From positions 62,001-126,000 of the forward strand of contig NZ_FTOI01000005.1 of NCBI RefSeq assembly GCF_900156725.1: a stretch of DNA of 64,000 bases, read 5' to 3'. Under the pieces are notes generated by a model. It worked only from the letters and a program-made list of their open reading frames with translations, made no database searches and was not told the origin of the DNA. Shown here piece by piece: positions 1 to 5,984 of this stretch. The position numbers were made by a program, and so were the translations under genes. Each line of letters opens with the position of its first letter. Within the stretch, counting starts at the first letter, position 1. Source of the DNA: Kaistella chaponensis (GTDB lineage: Bacteria; Bacteroidota; Bacteroidia; Flavobacteriales; Weeksellaceae).

Positions 1-1037
1 AAAGCTTCCTCTAATCTTGTAGAAAAAGTTTCTTCTCCTTTTCTAACCCAAACTCTTGGATCATAGAATTTTTTGTTTGGTTTTTCGTCCCCTTCAGGAT
101 TTCCTACTTGTGTTTTTAGATAGTCTAGTTTTTCGACCATATAATCTCTGATTCCTTCGGTATAAGCAAATTGAAGATCAGTATCGATATTCATTTTGAT
201 GGCTCCGTAACTTACCGCTTCTCTAATTTCTTCTACTGAAGAACCAGATCCACCGTGAAAAACAAAATTAACTGGTTTTTCACCTGTTCCGAATTTTTCC
301 TGAACATATTTCTGAGAATTATCTAAAATTTTCGGTGTCAATTTCACATTTCCGGGTTTGTAAACTCCGTGAACATTTCCAAAAGCAGCAGCAATGGTGA
401 AATTTGGAGAAATCGCATTAAGTCTTTCGTAAGCATAAGCAACTTCATCGGGTTGTGTGTATAATTTAGAAGAATCAACATCGGTATTATCTACCCCATC
501 TTCTTCACCACCAGTTACGCCCAATTCAATTTCTAAGGTCATGCCCATTTTCGCCATTCTCTCGAAATATTTGCAAGAAATATCTAAATTTTCTTCGATC
601 GGTTCTTCAGATAAATCCAACATGTGTGATGAATAAAGGGATTTTCCTGTTTGTGCGAAAAACTCTTCGTTCGCATCCATCAATCCATCAATCCAAGGCA
701 ATAATTTTTTTGCGCAGTGATCGGTATGTAAAATTACGGTTGCTCCGTACGCTTCTGCCAAAGTATGAATATGTTTTGCACCGGCAACTGCGCCTAAGAT
801 AGCAGATTTTTGACCGTCGTTGCTCAACCCTTTTCCTGCATTGAAAGCGGCACCGCCATTAGAAAACTGAATAATCACCGGAGCATTCAATTTCGCTGCA
901 GTTTCTAGCACTGCATTTACATTGCTGGAACCAATTACATTCACTGCTGGAAGTGCATAGTTGTTCTCTTTTGCGTGATTAAAAATATCGGTAACCAATT
1001 GTCCTGTGGCAACACCTGCCGGAAAAAGTCTGCTCAT
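1..1037 (-). CDS. fbaA: class II fructose-bisphosphate aldolase (3' end outside window)
   Basis: Cleaves fructose-1,6-bisphosphate to glyceraldehyde-3-phosphate and dihydroxyacetone phosphate in cytosolic glycolysis/gluconeogenesis, using a divalent metal. The minus strand reads MSRLFPAGVATGQLV at the start, then the metal-site segments ILHTDHCAKK and ELGVTGGEEDGVDN, then FHGGSGS and NIDTDLQFAYTEG, all hallmarks of the FbaA-type class II family. The ATG is at 1037 and the frame is open to base 1, so the carboxy terminus is cut by the window edge; about 345 of roughly 355 residues are present. It stands 70 bp upstream of nadK in the same direction, with no clear terminator between them. Confidence 0.95.
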   Translation of the reverse strand, partial: MSRLFPAGVATGQLVTDIFNHAKENNYALPAVNVIGSSNVNAVLETAAKLNAPVIIQFSNGGAAFNAGKGLSNDGQKSAILGAVAGAKHIHTLAEAYGATVILHTDHCAKKLLPWIDGLMDANEEFFAQTGKSLYSSHMLDLSEEPIEENLDISCKYFERMAKMGMTLEIELGVTGGEEDGVDNTDVDSSKLYTQPDEVAYAYERLNAISPNFTIAAAFGNVHGVYKPGNVKLTPKILDNSQKYVQEKFGTGEKPVNFVFHGGSGSSVEEIREAVSYGAIKMNIDTDLQFAYTEGIRDYMVEKLDYLKTQVGNPEGDEKPNKKFYDPRVWVRKGEETFSTRLEEA

Positions 1038-1107
1038 AATTTATATTTTAAAAGATTTTTAACTAAAAATTTAGAAGTGTAAAGTTAGGGATTTTATGCG
1101 AAAAAGG

Positions 1108-1974
1108 TTAGTTTCTTTTGTCTTTTCCCCAAAGCAATTTTTGGCGAATGGTTTCGTAAAAACTGAGATTATTAGGATGAATCAACAAAATTTGAAAATG
1201 CGCTTTCCTTAAAACAATCTCTACATCGGTTTCCATGTGGATTAATCGCGAATCTAAGGAAAGGGAATATTGTGGAACGCGACTTTCTACTTTCAGGCGA
1301 ATTTCTACATCATCATTCACAATTAAAGGACGCACATTTAAATTATGGGGCGCAATTGGAGTGATGACAAAATTTTGGTTGGTCGGCGTAATAATTGGTC
1401 CACCGCAACTTAAAGAATACGCTGTAGAGCCAGTTGGTGTGGAAATAATAACACCATCGCCCCAAAAAACATTTAGAAATTCACCATCGATGTAGGATTC
1501 TACGGTAATCATCGCCGTAGTTTCCTTTCGGGAAATCGTAATATCATTTAAAGCGTATGGAAAAAATGAGGCATTTTTAGGCGAAACGATTTCAATGACC
1601 GATCTTCTGCTGATTTTCACGTTACCATTAATGATATCATTAAGCTCCAGAAAAATTTCTTCTTTCGTAAAACTTGCCAAAAACCCGAGCCGACCGGTAT
1701 TCACACCAACCACCGGAATTTCTAAATCCTGAATAAAAAGAAGAGAAGTTACGATCGTTCCATCGCCGCCGAAAGTAAAAAACAGATCGACTTTTTTTTC
1801 CTTTAAATCTTCTTTGCCCGCAAAAGTTTCGAACTCTTTGGAAAATTGCATCGAATTTGCCATTTCTTCATTAAGAATTGCCTGAACGCCGCGTTTTTCA
1901 AGTTCAGACACAAATTTGCTTAAATACAGAAAAGTATCTAAATCGCTTTTTTGAGAATAGATTGCTACTTTCAT
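1108..1974 (-). CDS. nadK: NAD kinase
   Basis: Phosphorylates NAD to NADP in the cytosol with ATP or polyphosphate. The 288-residue product has the diagnostic GGDGT motif (FTFGGDGTIVTS, near residue 70), followed by GVNTGRLGFL, the NDITIS segment and the glycine-rich TPTGSTAYSLSCGGP loop. Length and motif order match the PpnK/NadK family. It starts with ATG at 1974 and is followed in the same direction by the aldolase gene. The upstream gap to the CBS-domain gene is about 86 bp, so co-transcription with it is possible but not shown. Confidence 0.95.
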   Translation of the reverse strand: MKVAIYSQKSDLDTFLYLSKFVSELEKRGVQAILNEEMANSMQFSKEFETFAGKEDLKEKKVDLFFTFGGDGTIVTSLLFIQDLEIPVVGVNTGRLGFLASFTKEEIFLELNDIINGNVKISRRSVIEIVSPKNASFFPYALNDITISRKETTAMITVESYIDGEFLNVFWGDGVIISTPTGSTAYSLSCGGPIITPTNQNFVITPIAPHNLNVRPLIVNDDVEIRLKVESRVPQYSLSLDSRLIHMETDVEIVLRKAHFQILLIHPNNLSFYETIRQKLLWGKDKRN

Positions 1975-2060
1975 CTGATGATTCTAATTTTTTTATTGGT
2001 CAGATGGGAAACCAACACCATTTTATTTTCATTCAACCAACGGAAATGGCATTTCATTAG

Positions 2061-2714
2061 TTAAAATTCGAGATATTTTTGAAAAAAACCAAATCGGTCT
2101 TTCATCAATTCTTCTTTTTCATCATCATAGTATTTGTGAACTACATTGTACCCATATCTCTCGAAAGTTTCATCGATAGAACTGAGATTCTCACTATTTA
2201 TTTTCAAGGTAATTTGAATAAAATCTTCGCCAATCTGATTCACAAAACACCCATAAATCTTGCCATTATTAGATTCTACAATTTTGCAGACTTCGGTGAA
2301 GGAATAGTGCATATCATTGGTCTGAACAATCATCACTGCTCCATTTTCGGAAAAAAGTGGATATTTCGAAAACTCATTAAAAATATCGTCACAGGAAAGG
2401 TATCCCACATATTTTTCGACCCTAGAAATTACAGGAATTACGTTTGCATTAAAAGCATGGAAAAGATTGATGGAATCTAATAAATTGCCATCATCTAGAA
2501 TCGCAAATTTCTCAAAATGCACCGCCAAACTACCGAGACTACCTTCTGGACTTTCTTCTAAAAAAGATTGACTGACTGCGCCTTGATAAATGCCTTTCTT
2601 TTTAACAAAAATGTGCGAATAACCAAACTCTTTTGCGATTTCGTTTGCATCCTCAATTCGGTCGCTAGAATTAAATGCAGGATAATCTTTGGAGATATAA
2701 TCTTTGATAAACAT
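2061..2714 (-). CDS. CBS domain-containing protein
   Basis: A 217-residue cytosolic protein with two tandem CBS motifs in its first 130 residues: SKDYPAFNSSDRIEDANEIA, then LLDSINLFHAFNANVIPVIS followed by YVGYLSCDDIF. The last 80 residues have an ACT-like feel (MIVQTNDMHYSFTEVCKIVE, then GEDFIQITLKINSENL). CBS pairs usually sense adenosyl nucleotides, but no enzymatic partner is fused here, so the regulated target is unknown. It lies just upstream of nadK, which makes adenylate or NAD status a reasonable but unproven ligand theme. ATG at 2714. Confidence 0.8.
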   Translation of the reverse strand: MFIKDYISKDYPAFNSSDRIEDANEIAKEFGYSHIFVKKKGIYQGAVSQSFLEESPEGSLGSLAVHFEKFAILDDGNLLDSINLFHAFNANVIPVISRVEKYVGYLSCDDIFNEFSKYPLFSENGAVMIVQTNDMHYSFTEVCKIVESNNGKIYGCFVNQIGEDFIQITLKINSENLSSIDETFERYGYNVVHKYYDDEKEELMKDRFGFFQKYLEF

Positions 2715-2785
2715 GACGCTAATTTAGGGAAATATTAAAAAGGGTGAACGGTTTTTAAACAATTTTAAAATTATTAAAGAATAAT

Positions 2786-2816
2786 TTGCATTGTAATAAA
2801 ACAAAATATATCTTTG
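2786..2816 (+). promoter_or_regulatory. Bacteroidetes-type promoter for a candidate small RNA
   Basis: TTG at 2786-2788, a 20-bp spacer and TATCTTTG at 2809-2816 match TTG-N19(+/-)-TAnnTTTG exactly. It fires on the plus strand inside a gap between two minus-strand genes, and the next thing downstream is an intrinsic terminator rather than a gene. Confidence 0.55.
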
Positions 2817-2819
2817 TCG

Positions 2820-2888
2820 CCTTTCATTTTTACTTTTTATTAGATTTATTTCAAACTGTGATGCTTTCGGGCATTGCAGTTTTTTTTA
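2820..2888 (+). ncRNA. candidate ~65-70 nt small RNA with intrinsic terminator
   Basis: Between a consensus promoter (2786-2816) and a strong terminator (stem 2855-2864/2871-2880, loop TTTCGG, then eight T) lies a pyrimidine-rich leader with no convincing reading frame. The stem is 10 bp with two G-T wobbles. The T-run overlaps the stop codon of the opposing EamA gene, so the RNA would be antisense only to its last bases. It could alternatively be an orphan terminator. No known RNA family is recognised. Confidence 0.45.
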
Positions 2889-3770
2889 TTTTGTGACCAG
2901 AGGTTTTGCTCGCAGGAAAATTAATCCAGCCAAAATTACAACACCTCCTAAACCTTGCATTGGTGTTAATTTCTCCCCGTCTAAGATCCCCCAAATCACT
3001 GCAACAACCGGCATCAACAAAGTTACTGTGGAAGCAAATAATGGGGTTGAAATACTCAGAAGACGATAATTGAGCATCATCGCCAAACCAGTACCAAAAA
3101 TTGAAAGTAAACTCACAAATCCCAATCCTACAAAGAGATTCTCATTCGCATGAAGGTTATTAAAAAATCCCGAAAACACCAAAGTGATGAGAGAGGGCAA
3201 AATTAATACGAAAGAAAAAACAAAAGCCGACAAAATTTTCGCAGGAATCTCATGAAGCTTTGATTTTACAGTGGTAGTAGAAATTGCGTAACACAAAGTC
3301 GCTAGAAGCAAAAGCACAATTGGAATAAGTTTCAACTCGCCACTTTCTCCTCCGGAAAGCGCTAAAATGCAGGCTCCGGAAAAACTTATTGCAACGCCAA
3401 TTAATTGTCTTTTACTGGTAGAAAATTTCCAAAAAAGAGTTCCCACAATAATAACGAAGATGGGCATCATCGAATTGATGATTCCAGCAATACTGCTGCT
3501 GATTTGAGTTTCGGCAATCGGAAAAAGAAACATTGGAATAAAATTTCCCGTCACTGCCGCAATAATTAACCACTTCAAATGTTTTCTGGGGAATTTTTTG
3601 ATGTTCAGAATTGCCAAAGGGAGAAGAACAATCCCCGCAATTAAAACGCGCAACGCTCCTACTTCATAAGGAGTGAAATGCTCCAGAGATTTTTTGATGA
3701 GGATAAATGATGAACCCCAGATGATGGAAAGTACCACCAGTAAAACCCATCTTTCTTTTTCAGGATTCAT
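2886..3770 (-). CDS. EamA/DMT-family transporter
   Basis: A 294-residue inner-membrane protein with about ten hydrophobic segments in two EamA repeats. The first repeat runs from WVLLVVLSIIWGSSFILIKK to about residue 140, the second from LIPIVLLLLATLCYAIS to the end. The signature WGSSFILIKK near residue 20 is typical of drug/metabolite exporters of the RhaT/YdcZ type. The substrate cannot be read from sequence. Its start overlaps the end of aat by 11 bp, so the two are translationally coupled. ATG at 3770. Confidence 0.88.
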   Translation of the reverse strand: MNPEKERWVLLVVLSIIWGSSFILIKKSLEHFTPYEVGALRVLIAGIVLLPLAILNIKKFPRKHLKWLIIAAVTGNFIPMFLFPIAETQISSSIAGIINSMMPIFVIIVGTLFWKFSTSKRQLIGVAISFSGACILALSGGESGELKLIPIVLLLLATLCYAISTTTVKSKLHEIPAKILSAFVFSFVLILPSLITLVFSGFFNNLHANENLFVGLGFVSLLSIFGTGLAMMLNYRLLSISTPLFASTVTLLMPVVAVIWGILDGEKLTPMQGLGGVVILAGLIFLRAKPLVTK

Positions 3771-4410
3771 TATTTCTTTTTAAAATTGTTAAATAGTCTT
3801 TTTTAGAAATCATTTTCGCTCCCAAACTTTCCAAGTGTTCGGAAAAAATTTGACAGTCAATTAACTCTAAATTTTCTTTATTGTTTTGAATAAAATTAAT
3901 AAACCCGGCTTTTGAAGCATTGCTCACTTTGGCAAACATACTTTCGCCACAGAAAACATGACCAATTTGAATTCCATAAAATCCACCCACCAATTCTTCA
4001 TTTTGCCAAACTTCGATACTTTTTGCGATTCCTAAATGATGAAGTTCAACAAAAGAATTGATGAGTTCATCGGAAATCCAGGTTCCGTCTTGGTCTTTTC
4101 TAAAGGTTTTCTGACATTCTTCTATGACTTCCCGAAAAAATTTATTTTCTGTAAAACTAAAAACTTCGTCGCGCAGAATTTTTCTCATTGATTTGGAAAT
4201 CTTTACCACATTCGGAAAAAGAACAAACCGTGGATCTGGACACCACCACAAGATTTCTTCTCCCGGATTAAACCATGGAAAGAGACCTAATTGGTACGCA
4301 AAATGAATTCTTTCTGCGGACAAATCGCCTCCAATTGCCAATAAGCCACTCTCCGAATCAGTAGATTCTGGGTCTGGAAAAGAAATGATATGAGGATCGA
4401 GAAGAATCAT
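3760..4410 (-). CDS. aat: leucyl/phenylalanyl-tRNA--protein transferase
   Basis: Adds Leu or Phe from aminoacyl-tRNA to proteins with an N-terminal Lys or Arg, marking them for ClpAP/ClpS degradation by the N-end rule. The ~216-residue product shows the family blocks FPDPE, GLLAIGGDLSAERI, YQLGLFPWFNPGEEILWWCPDPR and GGFYGIQIGHVFCGESMFAKVSNASK. The ATG at 4410 is chosen over a TTG two codons upstream because known Aat proteins begin only a few residues before the (S/A)FPxPE block. It overlaps the downstream EamA gene by 11 bp and lies behind a hairpin at 4422-4447. Confidence 0.95.
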   Translation of the reverse strand: MILLDPHIISFPDPESTDSESGLLAIGGDLSAERIHFAYQLGLFPWFNPGEEILWWCPDPRFVLFPNVVKISKSMRKILRDEVFSFTENKFFREVIEECQKTFRKDQDGTWISDELINSFVELHHLGIAKSIEVWQNEELVGGFYGIQIGHVFCGESMFAKVSNASKAGFINFIQNNKENLELIDCQIFSEHLESLGAKMISKKDYLTILKRNNES

Positions 4411-4421
4411 TTTCAAAATGA

Positions 4422-4447
4422 AATCCTGCTTTTTGGAAAGCAGGATT
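4422..4447. other. 11-bp perfect hairpin between DUF3127 gene and aat
   Basis: Bases 4422-4432 pair perfectly with 4437-4447 around a TTGG loop. In the minus direction no long T-run follows, so it is a weak terminator for the DUF3127 gene and could instead be a leader hairpin directly ahead of the aat start at 4410. On the plus strand a six-T run follows only after seven bases. Confidence 0.4.
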
Positions 4448-4472
4448 ATGATGTATTTTTTACTTAATAAGT

Positions 4473-4850
4473 CTAGAACGGCAAATCGTCATCTTCTTCA
4501 GCAAAGACATCTGTTTTAGATGCAGTGCTTTGCGAATCTGCTGGTTTTGCAGAAGTAGGCTCATTGAAATCATTTGAATCTACTTTTTCTACTTTCCAAC
4601 CTGTGATTGAATTAAAATATTTCACATCACCTTGAGGAGAAGTCCATTCTCTACCTCCAATATTAATGGAAACTTTTACTTTATCACCTTCCTTCAATTG
4701 ATTCAGCAGATCTCCTTTTTCCTTAAGAAACTCGATACTGATCGGTTGTGGATATTGTTCTTCGGTCACTACAACCATTTCTCTTTTCTGAAAACCGCTC
4801 GGAAAAGTCTGAACTTCACCTAATTTTTTCACTATTCCTTGTAATTCCAT
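4473..4850 (-). CDS. DUF3127 domain protein with SSB-like acidic tip
   Basis: A 125-residue protein of the DUF3127 family, an OB-fold-like group in Bacteroidetes. The N-terminal ~80 residues (LQGIVKKLGEVQTFPSGFQK, then GGREWTSPQGDVKYFNSITGW) form the domain. A Ser/Thr/Asp-rich linker follows and the protein ends EEDDDLPF. That end resembles the acidic DDDIPF tip by which single-stranded DNA-binding protein (SSB) recruits repair partners. This suggests, but does not prove, nucleic-acid binding and partner recruitment. ATG at 4850; upstream lies the divergent tRNA promoter. Confidence 0.8.
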   Translation of the reverse strand: MELQGIVKKLGEVQTFPSGFQKREMVVVTEEQYPQPISIEFLKEKGDLLNQLKEGDKVKVSINIGGREWTSPQGDVKYFNSITGWKVEKVDSNDFNEPTSAKPADSQSTASKTDVFAEEDDDLPF

Positions 4851-4946
4851 AATTGATTATATAAAGGTGTAAAAGTAAGAAATTAAGAAGAGATAGAGAA
4901 GCTAGAGTTTTAAAATTTTGAAAAAAATAAAAAAAATGAAAATTTA

Positions 4947-4978
4947 TTGGGTTAGAAGAGAAAAAGTATTTATATTTG
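4947..4978 (+). promoter_or_regulatory. promoter of tRNA cluster
   Basis: TTG at 4947-4949, a 21-bp spacer, and TATATTTG at 4971-4978 followed by C, a full match to the Bacteroidetes -7 element. The first tRNA starts 31 bp after the box. Confidence 0.65.
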
Positions 4979-5009
4979 CACTCACAAAAAAAGGAAAGAA
5001 GTTCATTTT

Positions 5010-5091
5010 GCGGATGTGATGTAATTGGTAGCCATGCCAGACTTAGGATCTGGTGCTTCACGGCGTGGGGGTTCGAGTCCCTTCATCCGCA
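5010..5091 (+). tRNA. tRNA-Leu (anticodon TAG)
   Basis: Acceptor arms GCGGATG and CATCCGC pair, with discriminator A at 5091 and no encoded CCA. The anticodon stem CCAGA/TCTGG encloses the loop CTTAGGA, giving anticodon TAG, which reads CUN leucine codons. The long variable arm and GTTCGAGTCC T-arm fit a class II tRNA-Leu. Confidence 0.95.
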
Positions 5092-5138
5092 CGATTTTTT
5101 TGAAATATTTTTTATTAAATTTTTAGAAAATTAGCTAT

Positions 5139-5211
<73 letters not shown>

Positions 5212-5220
5212 CTCCACTTT

Positions 5221-5304
5221 GCCTTGGTGGTGGAATTGGTAGACACGCAGGACTTAAAATCCTGTGTCCGTAAGGATGTACGGGTTCAAGTCCCGTCCGA
5301 GGTA
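5221..5304 (+). tRNA. tRNA-Leu (anticodon TAA)
   Basis: GCCTTGG pairs with CCGAGGT, including a terminal G-U and one internal wobble; discriminator A at 5304. The anticodon stem CAGGA/TCCTG encloses CTTAAAA, giving TAA for UUA/UUG leucine. The long variable arm marks a class II tRNA. UUA is a heavily used codon in the surrounding AT-rich genes. Confidence 0.95.
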
Positions 5305-5308
5305 CTTC

Positions 5309-5345
5309 AAACGCTGTTAATCATTTGATTAGCAGCGTTTTTTAT
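5309..5345 (+). terminator. intrinsic terminator of the tRNA operon
   Basis: AAACGCTGTTAATCA at 5309-5323 pairs with its near-perfect complement at 5326-5340, and a T-rich tract follows. It starts five bases after the last tRNA. Confidence 0.8.
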
Positions 5346-5448
5346 TTTTATAATCAATAAAAATTTTAATTACGCCTCGCTTTGCGTTTCTTCCACAGCA
5401 ATAATCCTCTTGCTATAACACAGCATTTTGGTTTCACAAATGAAGTTG

Positions 5449-5478
5449 AGACCCATCTAAATAAGACCCATCTAAATA
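5449..5478. repeat. two perfect tandem copies of a 15-bp unit
   Basis: AGACCCATCTAAATA occurs at 5449-5463 and again at 5464-5478 with no spacer. It sits 65 bp upstream of the promoter of the next gene. The rest of 5346-5543 shows no gene or other clear signal. Confidence 0.8.
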
Positions 5479-5543
5479 TTTAAGTTCAGCGTTTAATTAA
5501 CCGTCGCGTTATTCTGATGAGAGGAGATCATGTTTTATTTACG

Positions 5544-5573
5544 TTGTTCGTTTTTTTCGTGGTCCTTTATTTG
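5544..5573 (+). promoter_or_regulatory. promoter that sets the start of the next gene
   Basis: TTG at 5544-5546, exactly 19 bp, then TTTATTTG at 5566-5573 (one mismatch to TAnnTTTG). It predicts a transcript start near 5578, so translation should begin at the ATG at 5601, not at the in-frame ATG at 5517. Confidence 0.5.
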
Positions 5574-5600
5574 ATACGTTTACTAATTAAATATAACATC

Positions 5601-5942
5601 ATGGACAATCATAACTTAAAAACACTCTCCCAAGTTCTAAATATTTTGATTCAACGCGGTATTACGAAAGAAATCACCATGAATGATCAACACCAAATGA
5701 TTTTGGGGAAAGACGAAAAAATGTATCAACCTGAAGATCTTAGGATTGTAAAATCTTACCGCTTCGAAGGCGACAGCAATCCTGATGACAACGCAGTCTT
5801 GTATTTATTGGAAGATAAAGAGGGTGAACTTTCTACGATTCTAGATGCTTATGGCGCAGAAAGCAATCACAATGGAGAAGAATTTGATAATTTTCTTCGA
5901 AAGGTTCCGGTAGAAGAAAACCCCGAATATGACTTTGAATAA
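5601..5942 (+). CDS. small conserved Bacteroidetes protein (often labelled phosphoribosylpyrophosphate synthetase-like)
   Basis: A 113-residue acidic cytosolic protein beginning MDNHNLKTLSQVLNILIQRG, with the family core YRFEGDSNPDDNAVLYLLED and LDAYGAESN. Similar short proteins in Bacteroidetes carry a phosphoribosylpyrophosphate synthetase label that is not supported by any PRPP-binding motif here, so the function is unknown. The frame extends upstream to 5517 with a hydrophobic stretch. The promoter at 5544-5573 and the family's usual N-terminus favour 5601. A terminator follows at 5953. Confidence 0.75.
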   Translation: MDNHNLKTLSQVLNILIQRGITKEITMNDQHQMILGKDEKMYQPEDLRIVKSYRFEGDSNPDDNAVLYLLEDKEGELSTILDAYGAESNHNGEEFDNFLRKVPVEENPEYDFE

Positions 5943-5952
5943 AACATAATCC

Positions 5953-5984
5953 AACCCAGGTATTTACGACCTGGGTTTTTTTTT
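5953..5984 (+). terminator. terminator overlapping the convergent gene's C-terminus
   Basis: AACCCAGG (5953-5960) pairs with CCTGGGTT (5970-5977), followed by T to 5984. On the minus strand the loop holds the stop codon of the AsmA-like gene and the right arm plus T-run encode its last residues. Confidence 0.85.

Noticed and set aside
2079-2480. 133-codon plus-strand frame opposite the CBS gene
   Set aside because: Antisense shadow of a gene with clear CBS motifs; the predicted product has no sensible features.
4816-5061. Open frame of 81 codons on the minus strand overlapping the first tRNA
   Set aside because: It runs antisense through the tRNA-Leu gene and its promoter; composition is Phe/Leu-rich AT noise.
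5517-5600. N-terminal membrane extension of the 5601-5942 gene
   Set aside because: A promoter with exact 19-bp spacing lies inside it and the family's usual N-terminus matches the ATG at 5601.
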